Notes: generated by a model from the sequence alone, not told the origin. A stretch of 18,262 bases of DNA from Promethearchaeota archaeon (GCA_019894655.1 JAGXNZ010000139.1:1-18262), one strand, 5' to 3'. Positions 1 through 7,067 are shown, counted from the stretch's first letter. Translations and numbers: made by a program.

Positions 1-1288
1 GGTTTAATAATTGACTAACGCCCGCTTTTCCTCCAACCCAATTACCAGTTGCTAAAGCGTGCCTAATTCTTTCAGTAATTACATCTGCTCTCACAGCAGT
101 TTTAATATTAGGGGCTCGTCCTCGTACCGCAGTGCGTTCTAATTGATACTTTATATCTTTTACTAAGTTTAGAAACGCAACTCTAAAAAGAGAAGTGAAC
201 AATTCTCCAGCTAATTTCAACCTTTTGTTAGCGTAGTGATCTTTATCATCTGGTTCTCGAAGCCCTAAGTTAAGTTCCATAACTTTTTGAGCCATCTGTC
301 CTAAGTAATAAGCTTTTTTGATACGGTCCTCTTCAGCATTTCCAATGTGAGGCAAAAGATATCGATCTAAAACTTGAAGCGCTCTCCGAATACGGTAATC
401 TTTTGTTTGGCCAATGGCGACTCTTTTTCCAATGTAGTCTAATGAGTTTTGTTGGGATTTCTCGGAATCTTTTAAAACCTGGATTTCGGACGCAACATCT
501 ATAACCGGAATTAATTCTTTTTGGATATCTTCATTTTCCGAGATAGCGTCAAAAATTTCTCTATCCGATTGTAATCCTAAAGCACGCATCAATATCGCGA
601 GAGGAATCTTCCCAGGAACCGAAGGAAATGAAACTCTTAAATTTCCATCTTTCTTTCTCTCAATAGTTACTGGTGCACGAAATCCACTTCTCGTTGAAAA
701 AACCTTTGCTTGGTGGGTAGCACTCGAGCTTCGACTTGCCTCTTCGGCCAAAATTCTATTAGGGGCTAAATCTTCTTGAGTTACTAGTACGCGCTCTGTT
801 CCATTAATGATAAAATATCCTCCTGGATCAAGCGGATCTTCTCCTCGATTAATTAACTCTTGTTCAGTCAGATTTTCTAACGGGCATCTACAACTTTTTA
901 GCATTATAGGAATCTTACCAATATATATGTCTAGTGTTTCTTCTGCCTCTTCCCTTTGAGTTCGCTCGTCTATCGTTATAGGCGTCATTTCTAGCGTAAT
1001 ATCTGCTGCATAACTTAACTCTCGTATTCTTGCCTCAATGGGCGTGATTTCCATAGTAGCCCCATCTGCTTCTCTAACTTTTGGTATTCCTACTTTAATC
1101 TTCCCGAAATTGATTTTAAATCCCGGGATATCTGGTATTACTTCGCCAGATTCAAAGACGATACCTCGCATTTCTTCTTCAATAAAACTATTATATGAAT
1201 CAAGGTGCTGGCGAACTAACCCTTTTTCGTCAAATAAACTTTTTAGGACGACCCACTTGTCGTCATTGGATAATTTTTCAGAACTCAA
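1..1288 (-). CDS. rpoB: DNA-directed RNA polymerase subunit B, N-terminal part (runs off left edge)
   Basis: This is the second-largest catalytic subunit of archaeal RNA polymerase, homologous to bacterial beta and eukaryotic Rpb2. About 429 codons are visible on the minus strand and continue past base 1, so the active-site half is outside the window. The N-terminus matches the family: a KGLVRQHLDSYN stretch, then PLTI-type text 'MTPITIDERTQREEAEETLD', 'DPGGYFIINGTERVL', 'DYIGKRVAIGQ', 'DRYLLPHIG', and finally 'GNWVGGKAGVSQLL' close to the edge. I chose the TTG at 1286-1288 because a GAGGT ribosome-binding site lies 9 nt upstream (1298-1302). The first ATG is about 40 codons further in and would cut off conserved residues. 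rpoH lies 45 bp upstream on the same strand, the usual archaeal rpoH-rpoB order, so the two are probably co-transcribed. Whether subunit B is split into B'' and B' cannot be judged here. Confidence 0.97.
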   Translation of the reverse strand, partial: MSSEKLSNDDKWVVLKSLFDEKGLVRQHLDSYNSFIEEEMRGIVFESGEVIPDIPGFKINFGKIKVGIPKVREADGATMEITPIEARIRELSYAADITLEMTPITIDERTQREEAEETLDIYIGKIPIMLKSCRCPLENLTEQELINRGEDPLDPGGYFIINGTERVLVTQEDLAPNRILAEEASRSSSATHQAKVFSTRSGFRAPVTIERKKDGNLRVSFPSVPGKIPLAILMRALGLQSDREIFDAISENEDIQKELIPVIDVASEIQVLKDSEKSQQNSLDYIGKRVAIGQTKDYRIRRALQVLDRYLLPHIGNAEEDRIKKAYYLGQMAQKVMELNLGLREPDDKDHYANKRLKLAGELFTSLFRVAFLNLVKDIKYQLERTAVRGRAPNIKTAVRADVITERIRHALATGNWVGGKAGVSQLLN

Positions 1289-1333
1289 TTTTGATTGACC
1301 TCTTAAAATATTAGTTTTAATTAAAAAGGTTTT

Positions 1334-1591
1334 CTACACTTTTTCTTTCATAACATAACGGTAATAATCTATATGTTTTACTGTTGTATGAGAGTCTCTA
1401 ACAATCTTTACGATATCCCCTTCTTTTGCGCCAATAGCTATTGAAACCGGGTCTTTTTCAGACATTTGGGGCAAATTAGAAATATTAATGTTGTATTTTT
1501 CTAATAAATTCTGCGATTCTTCTTTCGTTAAAAGGTAATGTTTCGGGACTAGTTCATGAAGCAGAACATCTATTTTTCTTTTCTTTGTCAA
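1334..1591 (-). CDS. rpoH: DNA-directed RNA polymerase subunit H (Rpb5 C-terminal homologue)
   Basis: This 85-residue protein is the archaeal RNA polymerase subunit H, equivalent to the C-terminal assembly domain of eukaryotic Rpb5, and sits in the jaw of the enzyme. The family pattern is clear: 'HELVPKHYLL' near residues 12-21, 'DPVSIAIGAKEGDIVKIVRDS' in the middle, and a terminal 'YYRYVM'. The length is normal for the archaeal subunit, which lacks the eukaryotic N-terminal domain. The start is TTG (1589-1591), with a GAGG ribosome-binding site 6 nt upstream (1598-1601); no ATG fits. It lies directly upstream of rpoB with a short gap, as in most archaea. The 143 bp upstream of it is AT-rich and separates it from the methyltransferase gene. 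Confidence 0.96.
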   Translation of the reverse strand: MTKKRKIDVLLHELVPKHYLLTKEESQNLLEKYNINISNLPQMSEKDPVSIAIGAKEGDIVKIVRDSHTTVKHIDYYRYVMKEKV

Positions 1592-1734
1592 AAAAATCCT
1601 CTTTCCTCGCTAATTGTTTAAAATAATATTCTATTTCTAAATAATTTTTCTATTTTTACTATTATTCTCTTAAATTTTTACAAGCACTAACCGTGGTATC
1701 GATATTTTAGAGGAGGAAAACTTCAATATTTCGC

Positions 1735-2373
1735 TTAAATTGACACTAAACTGAAAATCCAATATCCTGATCTCTTAAAAGTTACGCTAATCTTTTCGTA
1801 TAAACTTGAAAGATTTTGGATTAAATAATTGTAAATAGAATTTGCTCCCATTTTTTTTTTAATTACAAATTGAAATTGCCCATTTCTTTTCAGAAACAAT
1901 GGTATCTCTTTACATAATGCAAGAAATTCTTTTCTGCCATTTCTTAGTGGAGGATTCATATAGATCGCATCGAATTTTATATTTTTATTTTGTAAAGGTT
2001 TAAAATAATTACCGTGAAAAACTGTTACTTTACCTGATCTTTCCGATAAATTATACTTTATGTTCTCCCTCGTGCACCAGAGTGCTCTTCTATTTGTATC
2101 AATTAAATATACGGAGCTTTGCGGATTCAAGTACGCTAGAACTATACCTATAGCCCCATAACCACACCCTAAATCAAGTAAATAACCCTCTTTTTTAGGA
2201 AGAATCATGTGTTCAATAAACACTTTTGTACCCAAATCTAACTTTTTATAGGAAAAAACCCCTGTAACCGTTTTAAACAAGTACAAATGGCGACGTAGGC
2301 TTACTGGAACGGTAAAGACTTTAACTCCAACGTCAGGAAATTGTGAGGAATAGTGTTGGTTTTTTTTTTCCAT
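1735..2373 (-). CDS. RsmC-like class I SAM-dependent methyltransferase
   Basis: This 212-residue protein is a class I methyltransferase of the RsmC/RlmG small-domain type. Motif I is 'LLDLGCGYGAIG' at residues 65-76, which binds S-adenosylmethionine. An acidic residue follows in 'LIDTNRRAL' (90-98), and motif IV is 'NPPL' at 140-143, typical of enzymes that methylate exocyclic amino groups of bases. The N-terminal 'HYSSQFPD...FKTVTGVFSYKKLDLGT' matches the fold entry seen in archaeal single-domain RsmC relatives. The substrate is probably rRNA or tRNA guanine; this is inferred from the NPPL motif and not shown. The ATG start lies 17 nt after the end of cbf5 on the same strand, suggesting an operon of RNA-modification genes. 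No strong ribosome-binding site is visible. Confidence 0.85.
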   Translation of the reverse strand: MEKKNQHYSSQFPDVGVKVFTVPVSLRRHLYLFKTVTGVFSYKKLDLGTKVFIEHMILPKKEGYLLDLGCGYGAIGIVLAYLNPQSSVYLIDTNRRALWCTRENIKYNLSERSGKVTVFHGNYFKPLQNKNIKFDAIYMNPPLRNGRKEFLALCKEIPLFLKRNGQFQFVIKKKMGANSIYNYLIQNLSSLYEKISVTFKRSGYWIFSLVSI

Positions 2374-2389
2374 GTGCGTCGATCTTTTC

Positions 2390-3400
2390 CTATTTCGTTT
2401 TTATTTCTGACCACCTTGGATAGGTGCCTCGTTCCATAAAAATTTTATTGGTTTTAGCAATAATTCCTGATTTCGCTTTGTAGATTTTCATGGCTGCCAT
2501 TGTGGCAGTACCAAAACCTATTAATTCTTTTTTAAGGGTCATATACACAATTTGCATGTTAGATTGAATTCTTGCGTCAATATAACACACTCCAGCAGAA
2601 GCTAAATCTGCTCCATGGCATAAGGCGTCAACAGCAGTATCTCTCACATAAATTTTAGGGAGGTGTAATACCATCTTCTCCATAGGAAACACAATTTTTC
2701 TTAAATAAGAATCGTCACTTTCATTTCTGTAAATGGTGTAAGCGTCTTTTAGATTTTGTAGAGTTACTAAACTCTCATCTTCTCTGAAATGACCCACCCT
2801 CGTTCGTCTTAACTCCAGCATATGAGCTCCCGAGCATAAAGCTTCACCGATATCAAAGCAAAGTTTTCGAATATACGTACCCGCTTCACATCCAACTCTA
2901 AACAAAACATGAATATTATTTACTTCTAGGACTTTTGCGTAGTAAATCTCTCTTACTCTTAATCTTCTCACAACTGAGGATTTAATTGGAGGAGTCTGAT
3001 AAATTTGGCCAGTAAAAACTTCAAACACTTTTTCAATTTTTTTTAAATTTTCGGGTGCATGTAATAGCATAACTCCTACGTATTCTTTCCCCGCATACAA
3101 TAATGCCGAAAGAACTCTGGTAGCTTTACCAAGTGCACATGGTAATACGCCAGTAACTTTTGGATCTAACGTCCCCCCATGTCCTGCGTTATCCGTTTCT
3201 ATAATTTTCCGCGCCCACGATACTACTTCATGACTTGTGGGACCGCTTGGTTTATCTAAATTTATAACTCCATAATTTAATAGGTCTTCTATCTTTCTTT
3301 TGTAAGGTTCACATCCATAATCTTCACTAGTAACATCTTGAGATTTTACGAGCAATTGTTCTGACTCATCAGAAGGCAATTTAAATTCTGAATCTTGCAT
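2390..3400 (-). CDS. cbf5: H/ACA RNP pseudouridine synthase Cbf5 (TruB family)
   Basis: This 336-residue protein is the catalytic subunit of archaeal H/ACA ribonucleoproteins, which isomerise uridine to pseudouridine in rRNA; Cbf5 can also act alone on tRNA U55. The TruB core begins at 'YGVINLDKPSGPTSHEV' (43-59). The catalytic loop is 'GHGGTLDP' (73-80) with the nucleophile Asp79. Further core motifs are 'YQTPP', the basic 'RVREIYY', and 'GTYIRKLCFDIG'. From about residue 250, 'VRDTAVDALCHGADLASAGV' begins a C-terminal PUA domain, which separates Cbf5 from bacterial TruB types lacking it. About 40 N-terminal residues precede the core. The start is ATG (3398-3400) without a clear ribosome-binding site, so the mRNA may be leaderless. 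The methyltransferase gene follows after 16 bp. The tRNA genes here all carry TT in the T-loop, the position-55 target of this family. Confidence 0.96.
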   Translation of the reverse strand: MQDSEFKLPSDESEQLLVKSQDVTSEDYGCEPYKRKIEDLLNYGVINLDKPSGPTSHEVVSWARKIIETDNAGHGGTLDPKVTGVLPCALGKATRVLSALLYAGKEYVGVMLLHAPENLKKIEKVFEVFTGQIYQTPPIKSSVVRRLRVREIYYAKVLEVNNIHVLFRVGCEAGTYIRKLCFDIGEALCSGAHMLELRRTRVGHFREDESLVTLQNLKDAYTIYRNESDDSYLRKIVFPMEKMVLHLPKIYVRDTAVDALCHGADLASAGVCYIDARIQSNMQIVYMTLKKELIGFGTATMAAMKIYKAKSGIIAKTNKIFMERGTYPRWSEIKTK

Positions 3401-3547
3401 ACGGATTAAATGGGAAGGGATGATATTACGAATAATAATTCTTGGTGAAATTAATGTTTATCGATTGTTAGCTTCAAACTAAAAGATGAAAAACGATCAC
3501 TTATTTTTAAGTTAAACTTTATTGTAATACGGAATTATAGAGAATTG

Positions 3548-3651
3548 CGGGCCATGTGGGAATTTCGGGTTTGTACTACACGAACAAACATATCGAACCC
3601 ACGACCTTCAGGTTAAAAGCCTGCCGCGCTACCTGCCTGCGCTAATGGCCC
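3548..3651 (-). tRNA. tRNA-Lys (anticodon TTT) with a T-loop intron
   Basis: Read on the minus strand. The acceptor stem is GGGCCAT/ATGGCCC, seven perfect pairs, with discriminator G73 as in archaeal tRNA-Lys. The D-arm is GCGC/GCGC with a GG-containing loop. The anticodon loop is CTTTTAA on a CAGG/CCTG stem with a G27-A43 mismatch at its base. The T-stem is GTGGG/CCCAC. Between the two strands of the T-stem there are 37 nt instead of the normal 7. Removing 30 nt (3562-3591) gives a standard T-loop TTCGATT and a 74-nt mature tRNA. CCA is not encoded. A TATA-like element lies about 29 nt upstream (3676-3685). Confidence 0.93.
3562..3591 (-). other. BHB intron in the T-loop of tRNA-Lys (position 59/60)
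   Basis: This 30-nt intron splits the T-loop. The folded precursor gives a bulge-helix-bulge: the outer helix is the T-stem GTGGG/CCCAC. The central 4-bp helix is exon TTCG with intron CGAA. The 3-nt bulges are ATA (5' side) and ATT (3' side), and the inner helix is GTTTG/CAAAC (with one U-C mismatch before it) closing an 11-nt loop. Cutting after the second base of each bulge, as the archaeal splicing endonuclease does, yields loop TTCGATT. The location between bases 59 and 60 is non-canonical, since most archaeal introns sit at 37/38. Confidence 0.85.
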
Positions 3652-3675
3652 AATTCTTAAGCTTAGTGTCGTTGT

Positions 3676-3685
3676 AATATAAAAA
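3676..3685 (-). promoter_or_regulatory. Candidate TATA box for tRNA-Lys
   Basis: On the minus strand the sequence TTTTTATATT lies about 29 nt upstream of the mature 5' end of tRNA-Lys, the usual spacing of an archaeal box A from the start site. The surroundings are AT-rich, so the match alone is weak evidence. Confidence 0.35.
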
Positions 3686-3798
3686 CTTGTTAGAATGTTA
3701 TTTAAATAAAAATACAATATATCAAATCTATAATAATTTATAACTTTTTCTGTAATCATCTATGTAGTACCTTCTGTGAATAATTTCCCTAAGGTAAA

Positions 3799-4815
3799 CT
3801 ACTTGAAATGTTCATAGCCTTGATTTTTTAATTCAAACCTTTTACTCTTTTTTAAAAAATAGATTTTCTCGCCAGAAATTGCTTTTCCCACTTTAAATAG
3901 CCTCCCTCCTTTAGATTTAACTAACTGTTGAGCTTTATCATAGTCGCGCGGATCAATTGCAAATAGATGAATGAATTCCTCTCCTCCTTCAAATATCAAT
4001 TTTTCTAGCGATATAGAAAATTCCAATGAGTATTCCTTAGCTTTTTCGTGAATTAAATTGTCATCAAAATCAATTTCAAAACCCAAATTAGGATTAGATA
4101 AAGCTAAGTCTTTTAAAGTTTTTGATAAACCATCAGAAGAGTCTATACTAGCCGTAGCTAACCTATTATCTGCTAGAATATAAGCTTCATTTCCCAAATC
4201 GTTTGGTTCCAGAACGCTATTTATTGCCCCACGATATTTAGAGAAATCTTTAACGTTCATGTCTCTGTGTAAGAGGATATCAAAACCTACACCCGTTAGG
4301 CCGAACTTGTTGTTGATTGCTAGTATATCCCCTAATTTTATACCTTTCCGATAGATTATCTCCTTTGGATTCTTAAAACCAAACACAGTTGGGTTTATGA
4401 TAATCTCTTTAGAAGCGTTGAGATCGCCCCCAAGATAATTAAGATTCCATTTATTCGAGTGGTCGACAATACCCTCTATTAATCGTGTAAAATTTACTAC
4501 AGGTAAATCATTAGGAAGCCCTAAAGAAATGATAATGCCTTTTGGTTTTACTCCTTTTACAACGAGATCGCTAAGATTCATGAGAACGGACTTAAGTCCC
4601 ATCTGATAGAAATTCATTTGTTTTGGAGCATCAGTTGTAGCGATAAACATGTCTGAGTTAAGAACAAGACATTCTTCTTCTTTTTGGTATTTATTCATAA
4701 AAAAAAAAGAATCGTCTCTTCGTAACCTTTTTCCTGTTTTGTTATAAATTACCTTATCTATTAATTCTATTAGTCCAACTTCACCATAAAAACTAATATT
4801 TTCTTTCTGTTTCAT
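3799..4815 (-). CDS. thiL: Thiamine-monophosphate kinase
   Basis: This 338-residue protein belongs to the AIR-synthase/ThiL superfamily; ThiL phosphorylates thiamine monophosphate to thiamine diphosphate with ATP in the last step of cofactor synthesis. Visible motifs in order are 'RRDDSFFF' (metal-binding Asp pair at 34-35), 'NSDMF' (53-57), 'MNLSDLVVKGVKPK' (79-92), 'ISLGLP' (96-101), 'GGDLNAS' (129-135), 'DSSDGLS' (225-231) and 'GGEEFIHLF' (277-285), the counterpart of the canonical GEDYELLF. The order and length fit ThiL; the sequence is divergent, so another AIR-synthase-family kinase is the alternative. The start is ATG (4813-4815). There is no ribosome-binding site, but TATA-like sequences lie about 30 bp upstream in the 52-bp gap to the divergent tRNA-Thr, suggesting a leaderless or near-leaderless mRNA. 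Confidence 0.9.
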   Translation of the reverse strand: MKQKENISFYGEVGLIELIDKVIYNKTGKRLRRDDSFFFMNKYQKEEECLVLNSDMFIATTDAPKQMNFYQMGLKSVLMNLSDLVVKGVKPKGIIISLGLPNDLPVVNFTRLIEGIVDHSNKWNLNYLGGDLNASKEIIINPTVFGFKNPKEIIYRKGIKLGDILAINNKFGLTGVGFDILLHRDMNVKDFSKYRGAINSVLEPNDLGNEAYILADNRLATASIDSSDGLSKTLKDLALSNPNLGFEIDFDDNLIHEKAKEYSLEFSISLEKLIFEGGEEFIHLFAIDPRDYDKAQQLVKSKGGRLFKVGKAISGEKIYFLKKSKRFELKNQGYEHFK

Positions 4816-4867
4816 TAGTAAAATTTTATAATTTTCTAAAATTTATAATTTCTATATTAATTCGTTT

Positions 4868-4957
4868 GCCTTTGTGGCTTAGTCGTAGAGCGACTGATTC
4901 GTATAATCTTCGATTCGAATCATCAGTAGGCCGGGGGTTCAAATCCCCCCAAAGGCT
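4868..4957 (+). tRNA. tRNA-Thr (anticodon CGT) with a canonical intron
   Basis: The acceptor stem is GCCTTTG/CAAAGGC with discriminator T73. The anticodon stem is ACTGA/TCAGT, the variable loop AGGCC, and the T-arm GGGGG-TTCAAAT-CCCCC. After removal of 18 nt (4904-4921) the anticodon loop is TTCGTAA with anticodon CGT, and the mature tRNA is 72 nt. The D-loop reads AGTCGTA, which lacks the usual GG dinucleotide of positions 18-19. CCA is not encoded. It is transcribed divergently from thiL and ends 4 bp before the 3' end of the GTPase gene on the other strand. Confidence 0.93.
4904..4921 (+). other. BHB intron at position 37/38 of tRNA-Thr
   Basis: This 18-nt intron forms a textbook bulge-helix-bulge. 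The outer helix is the anticodon stem ACTGA/TCAGT. The central 4-bp helix is exon TTCG with intron CGAA, the bulges are TAT and TCA, and the inner helix is AATC/GATT closed by a 3-nt TTC loop. Cutting after the second base of each bulge restores a 7-nt anticodon loop. It is very short for an archaeal intron. It uses the same TTCG/CGAA central helix as the tRNA-Lys intron. Confidence 0.9.
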
Positions 4958-4961
4958 CTTG

Positions 4962-5978
4962 TTAAAAGTCTTGAGTTTCAATAAATTTTCTAATTATTTG
5001 CAAAGCAAGCATTTTGAAGGCATCATTTATATTTTCTCCTGTTTTAGCGGAGGTTTCGATATAAGTCAATGTTAATTTTTGCGCTAATGCCTCTCCTTCC
5101 TCGCGAGACACTACTCTTTCGGATTCTAAGTCTATTTTATTTCCCACTAAAATGAGGGCAATATCAGGGGAAGCTTTTTTAATCTCAAAATACCAATTTT
5201 TATCAATATTTTCGAAACTAGATCGATTAGTAACATCGTAGACTAGAATACCCGCTTCAGCGTTGGATAGATACGATTGTCTAACGCGTTTAAACTGAGC
5301 TTGACCCGCTAAATCCCATATTACGAACCTTACAACGCTTTCAAATTCTTTAAACGTACATTCCTTCTTCATAATAGAAGTCCCAATAGTGGATTTGTAA
5401 TCACTAGCAAAATTATTTTCAACATACCTGTGCACCATACTCGTTTTACCTACTGCTCCGTCACCTCCTAGAATTAACTTAAAAGCATATTCTCCAGATT
5501 TGATTTTAACTCTTTGAAGTTTATCCATTCTTCGCTGAATATTGTTAGCACTACTCTCTGCAACTAATTTAGGTATAACGGGGCTTACAGTTCTACCGTC
5601 AAAAATTCTCGCGATCTTTTCGGCAGCTAAATAAGCGTAAGGGAAAACAGAATCAACACCAGCTATAGCTTCCAGAACAGTAACTAAAACTGCTTCTGGA
5701 CCAGATTCGCAAAATATGAATCTATAATCTTCTGTATCGAAGGTTCCCGTTCCAAAGGATCCTGAACTAAACTCTTCAGTAATTCTTGTTAAAACCGGTT
5801 CTACTAAAGCACTGACTCCACTGATAATATCTTCGTCAAGCGATTTTTCTGAAGATCCTACTAACGAATCCATGATCAATCCGTCTCTATTTACTACAAG
5901 AGCAGCAACTAAACTTTCACCAAGGCTCTGCTTGTACCACCCTAATAACGCACCCAATTTTTTTGTATCGACCGGCAA
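4962..5978 (-). CDS. Roadblock/LC7-like domain fused to a Rab-like small GTPase
   Basis: This 338-residue protein has two parts. Residues about 10-130 look like a Roadblock/LC7 domain: 'ALVVNRDGLIMDSLVG' (26-41), an amphipathic helix 'ISGVSALVEPVLTRITEEF', then 'YRFIFCESGPEAVLVTVLEA' and a terminal helix. Residues about 165-335 are a complete Ras/Rab-type GTPase. G1 is GDGAVGKTS (172-180), the switch I Thr lies in STIGTS (196-201), and G3 is WDLAGQ (221-226) with the catalytic Gln. G4 is NKID (280-283) and G5 ETSAK (308-312). There is no C-terminal Cys, so no prenylation. In bacteria a separate Roadblock protein (MglB) regulates the GTPase MglA; here such a module is in cis, suggesting self-regulation, dimerisation or scaffolding (inference). 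The start is TTG (5976-5978), the only usable start after an upstream in-frame stop. Such proteins point to an Asgard archaeon. Confidence 0.9.
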   Translation of the reverse strand: MPVDTKKLGALLGWYKQSLGESLVAALVVNRDGLIMDSLVGSSEKSLDEDIISGVSALVEPVLTRITEEFSSGSFGTGTFDTEDYRFIFCESGPEAVLVTVLEAIAGVDSVFPYAYLAAEKIARIFDGRTVSPVIPKLVAESSANNIQRRMDKLQRVKIKSGEYAFKLILGGDGAVGKTSMVHRYVENNFASDYKSTIGTSIMKKECTFKEFESVVRFVIWDLAGQAQFKRVRQSYLSNAEAGILVYDVTNRSSFENIDKNWYFEIKKASPDIALILVGNKIDLESERVVSREEGEALAQKLTLTYIETSAKTGENINDAFKMLALQIIRKFIETQDF

Positions 5979-6102
5979 TTTTTTAAAACATCTTTTTTTA
6001 AAGAATTAAATAGCACTTTGATATTAATATGTAAATGTTCTTGCATAAAAATTTTCTTACTATAAAAAAGTAGGAATTAACTGGTTAGACGATTGCACCA
6101 AC

Positions 6103-6109
6103 AAAAAAA
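6103..6109 (-). terminator. Candidate T-tract terminator after the enoyl-CoA hydratase-family gene
   Basis: On the minus strand, a run of seven T begins 11 nt after the stop codon. Archaeal RNA polymerase often terminates at such T-runs without a hairpin. It is a short match in AT-rich DNA. Confidence 0.35.
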
Positions 6110-6120
6110 CGCTGGGAAAC

Positions 6121-6918
6121 TCATTTACCTTTAAAAACCGGTTTTCTCTTATCCAAGAACGCATCAATACCTTCTTGAAAATCTTCAGTCCCAGCACAAA
6201 TTTTTATCTTTTCAGATTCACTTTTTAAATGTGATAAAAGATCACTTTTATTGGAAATATTTAACAAATCTTTTATATTTTTATAAGCGATAGTAGGTCC
6301 TTGGCTTATTTGTAATGCAATTTTCTTAACTTCGGTTAAAAAATCTTTTTCATCGGAAATAGTCATCGATACTAACCCTAAATTCTTTGCTTCCTTTGCT
6401 GTAATTGTTCGATTTAAGAGAATCATTTCTGTTGCAAGAGATAAACCTACCAATTTTGGTAAATAATAAGATGTTGAAGAATCAGGCGATAATCCAATCC
6501 CCGCAAAAGCAGCTCCAAAATTTGCGCTGTAGCGGCAAATTCTAATATCGCAGCTACAAGCGTAACCGAGAGACGCTCCAAAACATGAACCATTAATCGC
6601 CGCTAAAGAAGGAACGCACAAATCTTTTAATAATATTATCCCTTCGTGTAATTTATCTGCTAATTTACCCATGAACTCTTGAGGTGCCTTTGCTTTTTTA
6701 AATTCCTTTATATCACCCCCCACCGAAAAATATTTCCCTACTCCCGTGATAATAAGGCATTTTAACGATTTTAACGATTTTAAATCATTTATGGCTAAGC
6801 AAAAATCACTTACAAGGTTGAAATTAAAAGCATTTCTTGATTTTGGTCTGTTAAAATAAAGGGTTACGATCCCATTGGATTCATTTAACTCAAGTATAAT
6901 ATTTTCGTACTTAAACAT
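6121..6918 (-). CDS. Enoyl-CoA hydratase/isomerase family protein, PaaG-like
   Basis: This 265-residue crotonase-fold protein acts on acyl-CoA thioesters. It shows 'NRPKSRNAF' (23-31), the first oxyanion-hole strand 'SVGGDIKEF' (65-73) and the second 'AAINGSCFGASLGYACSCDIRI' (107-127). Both glutamates that catalyse hydration in classical enoyl-CoA hydratases are absent: Gly118 and Phe138 occupy their places. Instead 'AFAGIGLSPDSSTSYYLPKLVG' (137-158) resembles PaaG-type enoyl-CoA isomerases, in which the Asp of the PD motif (here Asp146) is the candidate base. So isomerase activity is more likely than hydratase (inference). I place the start at ATG 6916-6918; a TTG at 6964-6966 would add 16 hydrophobic residues unlike the family. 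It is a single gene, with no fatty-acid genes beside it. Confidence 0.85.
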   Translation of the reverse strand: MFKYENIILELNESNGIVTLYFNRPKSRNAFNFNLVSDFCLAINDLKSLKSLKCLIITGVGKYFSVGGDIKEFKKAKAPQEFMGKLADKLHEGIILLKDLCVPSLAAINGSCFGASLGYACSCDIRICRYSANFGAAFAGIGLSPDSSTSYYLPKLVGLSLATEMILLNRTITAKEAKNLGLVSMTISDEKDFLTEVKKIALQISQGPTIAYKNIKDLLNISNKSDLLSHLKSESEKIKICAGTEDFQEGIDAFLDKRKPVFKGK

Positions 6919-7037
6919 ATAAATCAGTTCTAAAAAAATGCCTAAATGATAAAAGAATCTAAACAAATAAAATTTTTAACATTTCATTAATTTAATTCGA
7001 TTAAAACAAGTTTTATTTGTATTTAAATCTTATAAAG

Positions 7038-7045
7038 AAATATAA
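7038..7045 (+). promoter_or_regulatory. Candidate TATA box for tRNA-Leu
   Basis: AAATATAA is centred about 26 nt upstream of the mature 5' end of tRNA-Leu, the normal spacing for an archaeal box A. A second TATA-like stretch (TTATAAAG, 7030-7037) lies just before it. Confidence 0.4.
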
Positions 7046-7067
7046 CGTTTTTTACTCGTAATACCAA

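Noticed and set aside
1038..1298. 86-residue plus-strand frame at the rpoB start
   Set aside because: Antisense to conserved rpoB N-terminal codons.
1708..1720. Strong AGGAGG-like ribosome-binding site on the plus strand
   Set aside because: No start codon with a meaningful frame follows at a suitable distance; the methyltransferase gene occupies the opposite strand directly downstream.
5942..6046. 34-codon minus-strand ORF overlapping the GTPase start in another frame
   Set aside because: No ribosome-binding site and no recognisable content; likely chance in AT-rich leader DNA.
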